Shown here: positions 43,360-51,757 of the stretch, piece by piece
Numbering within the stretch: the stretch's first letter is position 1
How the letters are laid out: each line of letters opens with the position of its first letter
Assembly: GCA_027483945.1 (NCBI GenBank)
Contig: JAIXTM010000002.1
Span: forward strand, 1 to 64,000
Direction of reading: 5' to 3'
Source of the DNA: Hyphomicrobiales bacterium
GTDB taxonomy: Bacteria > Pseudomonadota > Alphaproteobacteria > Rhizobiales > Beijerinckiaceae
Length of the DNA stretch: 64,000 nucleotides
Notes under the pieces: model-generated
What the model saw: the letters and a program-made list of their open reading frames with translations, nothing else
Told to the model about the DNA's origin: nothing
Databases searched by the model: none
Position numbers and translations under genes: made by a program

Positions 43360-44304
43360 TCAGAAGAACGTCTTCAGGTCCATGCCGGAATACAGGCTCG
43401 CGACCTGGTCGGCATAGCCGTTGAAAGGCAGGGTCTCCCGGCGCTTCACGAAGATGCCGCCCTCCCCGATCCGGCGCTCGGTCTTCTGGCTCCAGCGCGG
43501 ATGGTCCACGGCCGGGTTCACATTGGCGAAGAAGCCGTATTCCCGCGGGCTGGAGATCATCCAGGACGTGCGGGGCTGCGCTTCGACGAAGGAAATCCGC
43601 ACGATCGACTTGATGCCCTTGAACCCGTATTTCCACGGCACGACGAGGCGCACCGGCGCGCCGTTCTGGTTCGGCAGCGTCTCGCCGTAGAGCCCGGTGG
43701 CGAGGATGGTGAGGGGGTGCATCGCCTCGTCCATCCGGAGGCCCTCGACATAGGGCCAGTCCAGGATCGGCAGGATGGAGCGCTGGCCGGACATCTCGGC
43801 GGGCCGGACCAGCGTCTCGAACCGCACATATTTCGCGCTGCCCTGCGGCTCCGCGCGCTTCGCGATCTCGCTCAACGGAAAGCCGATCCAGGGGATGACC
43901 ATGGACCAGCCTTCGACGCAGCGCATGCGGTAGACGCGCTCCTCCAGGCTCACACCCTTGAGGATATCCTCCAGCGCATACTCGCCCGGCTTGTTGACGA
44001 GCCCGTCGACCTTGATCGACCAGGGGCTCGTCGTCAGCGCGCCGGCATTGGCCTTGGGGTCGCTCTTGCCCGTCCCGAACTCGTAGAAATTGTTGTAGGA
44101 GGTCACGTCCTCCTTCGGCGTCTTCGGCTCGTCGGTCGAGAACGCGCTGGGCGCGGCGGAGAGCGGTGCCGCCCCGGCCCCGTGCCCGAGGATCAGCCCC
44201 GCGCCGAGGCCGCCCGCCGCGCCGAGGAAACGCCTGCGGTCGAGCCATGCCTGCTTTGGCGTGATCTCCGATGGCGCGATGTCCTGTGTCCGGCCGATGA
44301 GCAT
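43360..44304 (-). CDS. msrP: Periplasmic methionine sulfoxide reductase catalytic subunit MsrP (YedY)
   Basis: A 314-residue molybdoenzyme that reduces protein methionine sulfoxide in the periplasm. The Tat signal [18 protein letters not shown] follows [20 protein letters not shown]. The Mo-coordinating Cys is in [19 protein letters not shown]. The rest shows [18 protein letters not shown] and [16 protein letters not shown] at 44304 is chosen with AAGGA upstream; ATG at 44325 is an alternative. Confidence 0.94.
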   Translation of the reverse strand: MLIGRTQDIAPSEITPKQAWLDRRRFLGAAGGLGAGLILGHGAGAAPLSAAPSAFSTDEPKTPKEDVTSYNNFYEFGTGKSDPKANAGALTTSPWSIKVDGLVNKPGEYALEDILKGVSLEERVYRMRCVEGWSMVIPWIGFPLSEIAKRAEPQGSAKYVRFETLVRPAEMSGQRSILPILDWPYVEGLRMDEAMHPLTILATGLYGETLPNQNGAPVRLVVPWKYGFKGIKSIVRISFVEAQPRTSWMISSPREYGFFANVNPAVDHPRWSQKTERRIGEGGIFVKRRETLPFNGYADQVASLYSGMDLKTFF

Positions 44305-44432
44305 GGCGATCGATTCCTTCCGCATCCTGCCGCGCAACCCGTCGCGGCGATGCCCGTGCCGTGACATGTAGCGCGCCGGGCCGGCGACCGGACTTCACGA
44401 TCGGATGAAGGCCCGCGCCGGACCCTCGTCCG

Positions 44433-45002
44433 TCACGGCTCCAGTTCGGTGTCCCAGTAGAGGTAGTCGAGCCAGCTGTCGTGCAGGTAGTTGGGCGGGA
44501 AGAGCCGCCCGTTCTGGTGCAGGTCGTGGACGCTGGGCGCGTAGGCGCTCTGCATCGGCCACATCTGCGCGTCGGCAGGCAGCCGGTTGCCCTTGCGCAG
44601 ATTGCACGGCGAGCATGCGGCGACGACGTTCTCCCACGTCGTCAGCCCGCCTTTCGAACGCGGGATGATGTGATCGAAGGTCAGGTCCTCCCGGGCCCCG
44701 CAATACTGGCAGGCGAAGCGGTCGCGCAGGAAGACGTTGAACCGGGTGAAGGCCGGCTGGCGCGAAGGCTGGACATAGGTCTTCAGCGCCACGACCGAGG
44801 GGAGCCGCATGGAGAAGGTGGGGCTCTTCACGGCCCGCTCGTACAGCGAGACGATGTTCACCCGGTCGAGGAAGACCGCCTTGATCGTATCCTGCCAGGA
44901 CCAGACCGAGAGGGGATAATAGCTCAGAGGCCGGAAATCGGCGTTGAGCACGAGGGCCGGACAGGCGTCCGGATGCACGACTGGCCTGACGTGAGCCGTC
45001 AA
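44433..45002 (-). CDS. HNH endonuclease
   Basis: A 189-residue HNH_5-type nuclease. Two zinc-binding CxxC pairs (CQYCG and CSPCN) frame the catalytic DHIIPRSKGGLTTWENVV. The N-terminus (ALVLNADFRPLSYYPLSVWSWQDTIKAVFLDRVNIV) is highly conserved in alphaproteobacterial members of unknown cellular role; it is a stand-alone chromosomal gene, not part of a restriction system. Start is a TTG at 45000-45002 with GGGGAG 6 nt upstream. Confidence 0.88.
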   Translation of the reverse strand: MTAHVRPVVHPDACPALVLNADFRPLSYYPLSVWSWQDTIKAVFLDRVNIVSLYERAVKSPTFSMRLPSVVALKTYVQPSRQPAFTRFNVFLRDRFACQYCGAREDLTFDHIIPRSKGGLTTWENVVAACSPCNLRKGNRLPADAQMWPMQSAYAPSVHDLHQNGRLFPPNYLHDSWLDYLYWDTELEP

Positions 45003-45105
45003 ACAGCTCTCCCCAAATCACGCTGGGGAATAATCTACAGGTGGTATGACGGCGTTGTGAAGGCCCGCCAGACCTTGTCCGCAGGGGACATTGTCGCGGG
45101 CGATG

Positions 45106-45312
45106 TCAGATCCGCCGGTCAACGAGGTTGCCCAGCCCCGCCTGCACGGCGACGGCCGGCATCTCGGTCTTCGCCGCGTCCGTCGCCTGGGCGATCATGT
45201 TCACGACCGCCTGCTCGGCGGCCTGGGTCTGGCGCAGCATCGCGATCTCCACCGCGTCGCGGCGGGCCGAGGCGCTGGAGGAGAGCGCGGCGGAACTGCT
45301 GACGGCGTCCAT
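45106..45312 (-). CDS. Small YjfB-like (putative motility) protein
   Basis: A 68-residue helical protein, MDAVSSSAALSSSASARRDAVEIAMLRQTQAAEQAVVNMIAQA..., resembling the YjfB family by its N-terminal Ser/Ala pattern and repeated VVNMI-type helix. No function is proven for the family. The ATG at 45310-45312 overlaps the upstream gene's stop in TGATG. Confidence 0.6.
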   Translation of the reverse strand: MDAVSSSAALSSSASARRDAVEIAMLRQTQAAEQAVVNMIAQATDAAKTEMPAVAVQAGLGNLVDRRI

Positions 45313-45527
45313 CAGGCGATCCTGTCGATGGTGAGCCCGAGGCCGAAGGACGCGATGCGCCCGGCCTGGATCTCGGCTTCGCGGCCGACCTCGATCATGC
45401 CCTGGGCGAGGATCCGGCGGGCGTCGTCGTCCTCGGTGGCACGGGAGGCGGCCGCCATGGCGCGCATGCGCAGGGCCGTCATCTGGAAATCGACCAGGCT
45501 GGACGCGATGTCGCCGACCGCCGGCAT
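45312..45527 (-). CDS. Small helical hypothetical protein
   Basis: A 71-residue protein, MPAVGDIASSLVDFQMTALRMRAMAAASRATEDDDARRILAQGM..., probably one or two amphipathic helices. Translationally coupled to the YjfB-like gene (TGATG). No family recognised; it may be a partner of the second protein. Confidence 0.6.
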   Translation of the reverse strand: MPAVGDIASSLVDFQMTALRMRAMAAASRATEDDDARRILAQGMIEVGREAEIQAGRIASFGLGLTIDRIA

Positions 45528-45624
45528 GGGATGCCCCCGACATGGAACTGCCGGACATCATGCCGAAGCGGTCTTGCGGAGCGCTTAAGCCGGAAGCGAC
45601 GATTTGAGCGTTCGCCGGCGCGGC

Positions 45625-46506
45625 TCAGCGCGTCGGGACAGGGTGCTCGCCGCGATAATCGTAGAAGCCGCGCTTGGTCTTCCGGCCGAGCCAGCCGGCC
45701 TCGACATACTTCACCAGCAGCGGGCACGGGCGGTACTTGCTGTCGGCAAGGCCCTCGTGCAGCACCTGCATGACCGAGAGGCAGGTGTCCAGGCCGATGA
45801 AGTCGGCCAGCTGGAGCGGGCCCATCGGATGATTGGCGCCCAGCCGCATCGCCGTGTCGATCGCCTCGACCGAACCCACGCCCTCGTAGAGCGTGTAGAT
45901 CGCCTCGTTGATCATCGGCAGCAGGATGCGGTTGACGATGAAGGCCGGGAAGTCCTCCGACACCGAGATCGTCTTGCCGAGCCGCTCGATGAGCTGGCGC
46001 GAGGCCTCGAATGTGGCGTCGCCCGTCGCGATGCCGCGGATGAGCTCCACGAGCTGCATCAGCGGCACCGGGTTCATGAAATGGATGCCGATGAACTTCT
46101 CCGGCCGGTCCGTCGACGCCGCGAGCCGGGTGATCGAGATCGACGACGTGTTGGTGCCGATCAGCGTGTCCGGCGAGAGGACCGGGCAGAGCGCCTGGAA
46201 GATCCGGCGCTTCACCTCCTCGTTCTCGGTCGCGGCCTCGATCACGAGGTCGCAGCGGCCGAGCTCCTCCAGCGCGATGGCGGGACGGATGCGGTCGATG
46301 CCCGCCTTGCGCTCCTCCTCCGACAGCTGGCCCTTCGCCACCTGGCGCGCCATGTTGCCGTTGATCGTGGCGAGGCCCGCCTCGACGCGGTCGCTGTTCA
46401 CGTCATGCAGCAGGACATCCAGGCCGGCGACGGCGCAGACATGCGCGATGCCGTTGCCCATCTGGCCCGCGCCGATGATCCCGACTTTGTTGATCGTAGT
46501 CACCAT
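45625..46506 (-). CDS. hbd: 3-hydroxybutyryl-CoA dehydrogenase
   Basis: A 293-residue enzyme of the 3-hydroxyacyl-CoA dehydrogenase family. The NAD motif is [15 protein letters not shown] at the N-terminus, catalytic His in [12 protein letters not shown] with Glu in [12 protein letters not shown], and Asn/Ser in [17 protein letters not shown]. It converts 3-hydroxybutyryl-CoA to acetoacetyl-CoA for fatty acid or PHB metabolism. Next to etfA on the same strand, with an 81-nt spacer, the common alphaproteobacterial order etfB-etfA-hbd. Confidence 0.93.
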   Translation of the reverse strand: MVTTINKVGIIGAGQMGNGIAHVCAVAGLDVLLHDVNSDRVEAGLATINGNMARQVAKGQLSEEERKAGIDRIRPAIALEELGRCDLVIEAATENEEVKRRIFQALCPVLSPDTLIGTNTSSISITRLAASTDRPEKFIGIHFMNPVPLMQLVELIRGIATGDATFEASRQLIERLGKTISVSEDFPAFIVNRILLPMINEAIYTLYEGVGSVEAIDTAMRLGANHPMGPLQLADFIGLDTCLSVMQVLHEGLADSKYRPCPLLVKYVEAGWLGRKTKRGFYDYRGEHPVPTR

Positions 46507-46587
46507 TCGACGTGTCTCCGCCCCCATCCTCGTTTAGCGCGCCCGCGCCGCTTTGGCGAGGGCGCGCCGGGGGTGCAGCGCAAGAGA

Positions 46588-47517
46588 TTACAGGGCCTTG
46601 GTCAGGTCCGGCACCAGCTGGAACAGGTCGCCGACGAGCCCGTAATCGGCGACCTGGAAGATCGGCGCCTCCTCGTCCTTGTTGATGGCGACGATGACGC
46701 GGCTGTCCTTCATGCCGGCCAGGTGCTGGATGGCGCCGGAAATGCCGACCGCCACATAGAGGTCCGGCGCCACGACCTTGCCGGTCTGGCCGACCTGCCA
46801 GTCGTTGGGCGCATACCCGGCATCGACCGCCGCGCGGGAGGCGCCCGTCGCGGCGCCGAGCTTGTCGGCGAGCGGGACGATGACCTCCTGGAACTTCTCC
46901 TTGGAGCCGAGCGCCCGGCCGCCGGAGACGATGAACTTGGCGGAGGTGAGCTCGGGCCGGTCGGACCTCGCGACCTCCTCGCCCTTGAAGGCGGAGAGGC
47001 CCGGATCGGCGGCCGCCGCCACGGTCTCCACCGCGGCCGAGCCGCCGGTGCCCGCGGCCTGGAACGAGGCGGTGCGCACCGTGACGACTTTCTTGGCGTC
47101 GGCCGACTGCACGGTCTGGATCGCATTGCCGGCATAGATCGGCCGCTCGAACGTGTCGGGCGAGACGACCTTCATGATGTCCGAGATCTGCATCACGTCG
47201 AGCTTGGCGGCGACGCGCGGCAGCACGTTCTTGCCCGATGTCGTGGAGGGCGCGACGATGGCGTCGTAGGAGCCGGCGAGCGACAGGATCAGCTCCGCCA
47301 GTGGCTCGGCGAGCCCGTGCTCGTAGGCGGCGCCATCGGCGAGCAGCACCTTCTCCACGCCCTGGAGCGCGGCGGCGGCATCGGCCGCGGGCTTGGCGCC
47401 CTTGCCGGCGACCAGCACATGGACCGGCCCGCCGAGGGCGGAGGCCGCCGTCAGCGCCTTGGCCGTCGCCTCCTTCAGAGAGGCATTGTCGTGTTCGGCG
47501 ATCAGCAGCGTGGCCAT
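46588..47517 (-). CDS. etfA: Electron transfer flavoprotein subunit alpha
   Basis: A 309-residue FAD-binding subunit. Starts [11 protein letters not shown]; the C-terminal FAD domain has [59 protein letters not shown] and [21 protein letters not shown]. It passes electrons from acyl-CoA and other dehydrogenases to ETF-ubiquinone oxidoreductase. Its ATG shares a base with the etfB stop (TGATG). Confidence 0.96.
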   Translation of the reverse strand: MATLLIAEHDNASLKEATAKALTAASALGGPVHVLVAGKGAKPAADAAAALQGVEKVLLADGAAYEHGLAEPLAELILSLAGSYDAIVAPSTTSGKNVLPRVAAKLDVMQISDIMKVVSPDTFERPIYAGNAIQTVQSADAKKVVTVRTASFQAAGTGGSAAVETVAAAADPGLSAFKGEEVARSDRPELTSAKFIVSGGRALGSKEKFQEVIVPLADKLGAATGASRAAVDAGYAPNDWQVGQTGKVVAPDLYVAVGISGAIQHLAGMKDSRVIVAINKDEEAPIFQVADYGLVGDLFQLVPDLTKAL

Positions 47518-48263
47518 CAGAGGACTCCGGTGTCTTTCAGCTTGCCCACCAGCTCGGCGACCGAGCCGACCTTGACGCCCGCGCTGCGCCTGGGAGGCTC
47601 GGCCGTGGACAGGACCTTGAGCCGGGGCGCGATGTCGACGCCCAGCGCCTCCGCGCTCGTCTCGTCGATGGGCTTCTTCTTGGCCTTCATGATATTGGGC
47701 AGCGACGCGTAGCGCGGCTCGTTGAGGCGCAGGTCCGTCGTCACGACGGCCGGCAGCTTGATCTCGACCGTCTGCAGGCCGCCATCCACCTCGCGGGTGA
47801 CCGCGATGGCGCCCGAGCCGATCTCCACCTTGGAAGCGAAGGTGCCCTGGGGCCAGCCGAGCAGCGCGGCCAGCATCTGGCCGGTCTGGTTGCAATCGTC
47901 GTCGATCGCCTGCTTGCCGAGGATGACGAGGTCCGGCTTCTCGGTCTCCACCACCTTGGCGACGATCTTGGCGACCGCCAGCGGTTCGACTGTCTGGTCG
48001 CTCTTCACGTGGATGCCGCGGTCGGCGCCCATGGCGAGCGCGGTGCGGATCGTCTCCGCCGCCTGGGCCGGGCCGATCGACAGGGCAACGATCTCCGTCG
48101 CCTTGCCGGCTTCCTTCAGGCGGATCGCCTCCTCGACGGCGATCTCGTCGAAGGGGTTCATCGACATCTTGACGTTGGCGAGATCGACGCCCGAACCATC
48201 CGCCTTGACGCGGATCTTCACGTTGTAGTCGACCACGCGCTTCACGCAGACCAGAAGCTTCAT
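47517..48263 (-). CDS. etfB: Electron transfer flavoprotein subunit beta
   Basis: A 248-residue AMP-binding subunit starting [20 protein letters not shown]. The recognition loop that docks dehydrogenases, [12 protein letters not shown] (188-199), keeps the lysine cluster that METTL20 enzymes methylate in mitochondria. Downstream features [23 protein letters not shown] are typical. An ATG at 48278 would add five residues and is less likely. See the METTL20-like gene at 9.5 kb. Confidence 0.96.
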   Translation of the reverse strand: MKLLVCVKRVVDYNVKIRVKADGSGVDLANVKMSMNPFDEIAVEEAIRLKEAGKATEIVALSIGPAQAAETIRTALAMGADRGIHVKSDQTVEPLAVAKIVAKVVETEKPDLVILGKQAIDDDCNQTGQMLAALLGWPQGTFASKVEIGSGAIAVTREVDGGLQTVEIKLPAVVTTDLRLNEPRYASLPNIMKAKKKPIDETSAEALGVDIAPRLKVLSTAEPPRRSAGVKVGSVAELVGKLKDTGVL

Positions 48264-48394
48264 CGGGTGCAAATCCATCGGAAAAGCCGGCCGTCCGGGC
48301 GGCCGAGGGGGATGGGGCGGGACCGTAGCGACGCGCTTTGCGCGTTGTCAACGCCACCTAGGGCTTAGGCGGCGATAGGCAATCTCCCGCCCGC

Positions 48395-49111
48395 TCAGCG
48401 CTCGCCGGTGAGGTCCGGACCGTCCGCCGCGCCGAAGAGCGGCTGGTCGCGCGGGCGCATCACGAAGACCAGCGCGAGGCCCGCCGCGAAGCCGCCCAGA
48501 TGCGCCGTCCAGCCGGTGGACGTGTCGCCTGCGGAGTAGATCTGCCAGAGTTGCAGGGCCGCCCAGAGCGCGATTCCCCACGCCGCCCGCAGCCTGACCG
48601 GGATGCGGAACAGGATGAGCCCCCACACCTTCACCCGGGGATGCAGGACCAGATAGGCGCCGATGATCCCCGACACCGCCGAGGAGGCACCGACCAGCGG
48701 CCGGGGTGCGGAAAGGTCCATGGCGGCATGGGCAAGGCCGCCCGCGATCCCGCACAGGAGGTAGAAGGCGAGGAAGCGCCAGTGCCCCAGCGCGTCCTCC
48801 ACATTGTCCCCGAACACGAACAGCACGACCATGTTGCCGATGACGTGCATCCAGGACAGGTGCAGGAAGAGGCTCGTGACGAGCGTCGCGGGCGCGGGCA
48901 CGAGCGGCAGGCCGGCCGGCAGTTCCTCGTAGCCGAAGATCACGGAGGGGATCGCGCCCAAACCCGCTGCGAGATAGGCGAAATCCTCCTGCATCTGCGG
49001 CGTCGCCGCGGTGGCGGCGAAGACAGCGACGTTGATGAGGATGAGCGCGTAGGTGACGAAGGGCGCCTTCAGGCGCCGCATCGGCACGCCGTCATAGAGC
49101 GGAACGAACAT
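48395..49111 (-). CDS. Rhomboid-family intramembrane serine protease
   Basis: A 238-residue membrane protein of about six segments. Active-site Ser in VGASSAVSGIIGAY, the His in TAHLGGFAAGLALV, and oxyanion-side HVIGNMVVLFVFGDN, so the dyad is intact. The HLSWMHVIGN and GFAAG pattern place it in the bacterial rhomboid group. It sits between PduO (34 nt) and etfB and may be co-transcribed. Substrate unknown. Confidence 0.9.
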   Translation of the reverse strand: MFVPLYDGVPMRRLKAPFVTYALILINVAVFAATAATPQMQEDFAYLAAGLGAIPSVIFGYEELPAGLPLVPAPATLVTSLFLHLSWMHVIGNMVVLFVFGDNVEDALGHWRFLAFYLLCGIAGGLAHAAMDLSAPRPLVGASSAVSGIIGAYLVLHPRVKVWGLILFRIPVRLRAAWGIALWAALQLWQIYSAGDTSTGWTAHLGGFAAGLALVFVMRPRDQPLFGAADGPDLTGER

Positions 49112-49145
49112 GACGGCGGCTCCGGACCCCGCGTCGCGCGGGCTG

Positions 49146-49724
49146 TCAGCGATTCTGGCCCGGAACCCAGAGCACGTCGAGGGCCCCGTCGCCATTGGCG
49201 ATCCGCGAGGCGACGAACAGGAAGTCGGACAGCCGGTTGAGATATTTCACCGCCGCCTCCGAAACGACCTCGCCCTCCCGGCGCGCCAGCTCGACGGTCA
49301 GGCGCTCGGCCCGGCGGCATATGGTGCGGGCCAGGTGCAGCCCCGCCGCGGCCGGCGTCCCGCCGGGCAGGACGAAGGAATTGAGCGGGGCGAGCCGCGC
49401 ATTGAGTTCGTCGATCTCGCGCTCGACACGGTCGACCTGGGCCTGCGTGATGCGCAGGGGCTCGTAGGGAAGCGGCTTGCCGTCGTCCGGGCAGGCGAGG
49501 TCCGCGCCGAGATCGAACAGATCGTTCTGGATGCGCCCGAGCATGGCGTCGAGCTCGGGGCTGTCGGCGGTGTGGAGACGGGCGATGCCCAGCGCCGCGT
49601 TGGTCTCGTCCACCGTGCCATAGGCCTCGACGCGCAGGTCCGACTTCAGGCGGCGCTCGCCGTTGCCGAGGCCCGTCGTGCCGTTGTCGCCGGTGCGCGT
49701 GTAGATCCGGTTGAGCTTGACCAA
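49146..49724 (-). CDS. Cob(I)alamin adenosyltransferase, PduO type
   Basis: A 192-residue ATP:corrinoid adenosyltransferase that makes adenosylcobalamin. The ATP-binding N-terminal TRTGDNGTTGLGNGERRLKSDLRVEAYGTVDETNA is diagnostic, and RTICRRAERLTVELARREG supplies the corrinoid side. The start is a TTG at 49722-49724 after the PagL-like stop; a longer frame from 49772 would overlap that gene. Serves methylmalonyl-CoA mutase-type reactions, which sits well with the acyl-CoA genes here. Confidence 0.9.
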   Translation of the reverse strand: MVKLNRIYTRTGDNGTTGLGNGERRLKSDLRVEAYGTVDETNAALGIARLHTADSPELDAMLGRIQNDLFDLGADLACPDDGKPLPYEPLRITQAQVDRVEREIDELNARLAPLNSFVLPGGTPAAAGLHLARTICRRAERLTVELARREGEVVSEAAVKYLNRLSDFLFVASRIANGDGALDVLWVPGQNR

Positions 49725-49740
49725 GGGGGAACCGCTGGCG

Positions 49741-50322
49741 TCAGAAGCGGTAGCCGAGCCGCAATCCGGCATTGGTCAGGCCGCGATTGGCGTCGCAGAG
49801 CCCGGCATTGGACAGGTGCTCCACGACGGCCATCACCGAGAGCTGCTCGGTGATGCGATAGCCGAGGCCGACCGATTCGCGGAACAGCGGCGAACAGCCG
49901 AGCGCGTTGCGCCCCACCGGCACGATCGGACCGGTCTCGCCGTTATGGATCGCGCCGCCGAACGTCACCTCGCCGAAGAAGCGCGGGGTGAAGTCGTAGG
50001 ACCAGGTGAAGCCCGCATAGCCGAAGCTGGTGTCGCCGCCGGCATTGATGCTGGCGCCCACATGCAGGCGGGGGATGAAGAAATCGGCCAGCGGGTCGGC
50101 GGCGCGGAAGAATTTCGGCGTCAGGACCTCGCCGACGATGGCGACCGAGCCGCTCTCCGGACCGTCGATCTCATGATATGACGCGCCGAGCCGCAGTTCG
50201 AAGAAGGACGGCTCGCGGACCGGCGCGACCGGCGCCAGCGTCCTGCCGTCGCGGATGTCCGCGGCGAAGGCCGACAGGGCGGACAGGACGAGAAGGGCGA
50301 CAGACGCGGTCAGGCGGATCAT
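49741..50322 (-). CDS. PagL-like lipid A 3-O-deacylase / acyloxyacyl hydrolase
   Basis: A 193-residue outer-membrane beta-barrel candidate. A signal peptide (MIRLTASVALLVLSALSAFA) precedes alternating aromatic strands (SFFELRLGASYHEIDG, WSYDFTPRFFGEVTFGG) and ends in the C-terminal Phe of GLRLGYRF. The PagL catalytic His and Ser appear in VVEHLSNAGLCD. It would trim one acyl chain from lipid A. ATG at 50320-50322, RBS AGGGAC. Sits between HIG1 and PduO genes. Confidence 0.82.
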   Translation of the reverse strand: MIRLTASVALLVLSALSAFAADIRDGRTLAPVAPVREPSFFELRLGASYHEIDGPESGSVAIVGEVLTPKFFRAADPLADFFIPRLHVGASINAGGDTSFGYAGFTWSYDFTPRFFGEVTFGGAIHNGETGPIVPVGRNALGCSPLFRESVGLGYRITEQLSVMAVVEHLSNAGLCDANRGLTNAGLRLGYRF

Positions 50323-50454
50323 GGGCGGTCCCTGGAGGTCGCGGGACCTTATCACGCACGGTCAAGCCTCCAAGCGAAATGCGGGCGGCCGCGCCTCCCA
50401 CGGCGCGAACGTGGCGCCCGCGCCACACTTCAGGACGGGCGAAACGGCAGGCGT

Positions 50455-50643
50455 TCAGCCGGATTTGAGCCAGATCACCGCCATGATCACCACGATGGCC
50501 GCGAATTGCAGCATGACCCGCAGGCGCATCAGCTTCTGCGAGCGATTGGGATCGCCCCCGCGCATCATGTTCACGAGGCCGAGGACGAGGACGACGGCCA
50601 CGATCAGAACCGCGGCCGGAACGAGGAGCGTGCCGATATCCAT
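50455..50643 (-). CDS. HIG1-domain small twin-transmembrane protein
   Basis: A 62-residue two-helix membrane protein. The HIG1 signature Q-x3-R-x-R-x3-Q is met exactly by QKLMRLRVMLQ between two hydrophobic helices. In Rhizobiales such a gene often precedes the PduO gene. HIG1 proteins in mitochondria assist respiratory complexes, so an oxidase-linked role is possible. An ATG at 50652 is an alternative start. Confidence 0.75.
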   Translation of the reverse strand: MDIGTLLVPAAVLIVAVVLVLGLVNMMRGGDPNRSQKLMRLRVMLQFAAIVVIMAVIWLKSG

Positions 50644-50839
50644 GGCCCACATCTAGGGCAGGACGGCCCGGCGGGAAATGGCCTCTTCCGGCCGATCGGC
50701 GCGGTGTGATTCGGATTCGCCTCGAATGCCCGGGGCACCCGCAAGCGGGTGGCAACCATGCCGCGAACGGCGCTGCAACCTTTGCCGGCCCTCCTCGGTA
50801 TCCCCCTCGTTGGTCGATCCATTTTTGAAGGAGATTGCC

Positions 50840-51370
50840 ATGACGAGATTGTTGGTCGTCCTGGGCGGCGCGCTCAGCCTCGCCGCCTGCCAGACCCCGA
50901 TGGAGACCGGCTCGCTCGGAGGCTGCGAAGGCCTCAGGGGCAGCGCCAAAGCCCGCTGCCTGCAGCAGGCCCGCGCGCAGCAGCCGGGCTTCGACCGCGC
51001 CGGCACCTTCGCGACCGGCTCGCTCGGCGGTCCCGGTGCGAGTTCCGGCGCCGGAACCGCCGGCCCCGGCGGTACAGGGTCCGGGCCCGGAACCGGACCG
51101 GGCGGAGGTTCCACCGGCGGCGGCTTCGGCGTCGGCGCCGGCGTCGGTGCGGGCATCGGCGGCTCCGGCGGCCTCGGTGCCGGTGCCGGGGTCGGCGGGA
51201 TCGGCGCTGGCCTCGGGGCCGGGCTCGGGGCCGGTCCCGGCGGCCTGGGCGTCGGCGTCGGGACCGAAGCCGGGATCGGCGGCCTCGGGGCCGGCCTCGG
51301 CGCCGGGGTCGGGATCGGCGGAGGCGGCATCGGCGTCGGAGCCGGAGCCGGCGTCGGCACCTCGAACTAG
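50840..51370 (+). CDS. Glycine-rich surface lipoprotein
   Basis: A 176-residue protein. A lipoprotein signal ending LSLAAC leaves Cys at 17 as the acylated residue. Residues 1-60 of the mature part carry CEGLRGSAKARCLQQ, a Cys pair. Residues 65-175 are almost only Gly, Ala, Ser, Val and Ile in a G-x-G-x pattern (for example GVGAGVGAGIGG), predicted to be extended or beta-helical. No family recognised. The ATG has AAGGAG 7 nt upstream. Followed by a hairpin at 51400-51429. Confidence 0.72.
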   Translation: MTRLLVVLGGALSLAACQTPMETGSLGGCEGLRGSAKARCLQQARAQQPGFDRAGTFATGSLGGPGASSGAGTAGPGGTGSGPGTGPGGGSTGGGFGVGAGVGAGIGGSGGLGAGAGVGGIGAGLGAGLGAGPGGLGVGVGTEAGIGGLGAGLGAGVGIGGGGIGVGAGAGVGTSN

Positions 51371-51399
51371 GTCCTTCGGAAAGGAACGCCCCAGGCAGC

Positions 51400-51429
51400 G
51401 ACGCCCGCCGCTTTCAAGTGGCGGGCGTC
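51400..51429. terminator. Hairpin after glycine-rich lipoprotein gene
   Basis: Arms GACGCCCGCC (51400-51409) and GGCGGGCGTC (51420-51429) pair perfectly around a 10-nt loop. No T run follows, so it may terminate or stabilise the message. Confidence 0.5.
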
Positions 51430-51463
51430 ATGCGCTCGGCCGTCGCCCTGCGCTGGCATTCTG

Positions 51464-51675
51464 AGTACTTCGAGGCTCGCGTCGCGAGCGCCTCAGCATG
51501 AGGACCGTTGGGAACGCGCGCCGCCGATCGAAGCCTCATCCTGAGGTGCGAGGCGAAGCCGAGCCTCGAAGGACGAGGCGTCGTCCTCAACCGTCATTGC
51601 GAGGAGCGAGAGCGACCAAGCAATCCACCAGCCGCAACCGCTCGATGGATTGCTTCGCTTACGCTCGCAATGACG
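51464..51675. repeat. Composite intergenic repeat, modules A+B (copy 4)
   Basis: A (51464-51580) shares ggcattctg...acttcgaggctcg and cctcagcatgaggaccgttg with the 8.7 and 9.2 kb copies but its core differs. B (51592-51675) is close to those copies (gtcattgcgaggagcgagagcgac / cgcttacgctcgcaatgacg). A short C remnant follows (cgcgtcaccccggcgggcg). The 51371-51757 spacer lies between convergent genes and holds only this and the hairpin at 51400. Confidence 0.85.
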
Positions 51676-51757
51676 ACCCCTCTCGCGTCACCCCGGCGGG
51701 CGCAGCGCCGAGAGGAGGCCCGGGCGGTGATCGCTCATCGCGACGGGGCAAACGGGC

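Noticed and set aside
45604-47712. 702-codon plus-strand frame over hbd and etfA
   Set aside because: Antisense to two conserved metabolic genes; composition is typical of a shadow frame.
50653-51360. Proline- and alanine-rich frame opposite the glycine-rich lipoprotein
   Set aside because: It is the reverse complement of glycine codons, without an RBS or signal, while the plus strand has a good RBS and lipoprotein signal.
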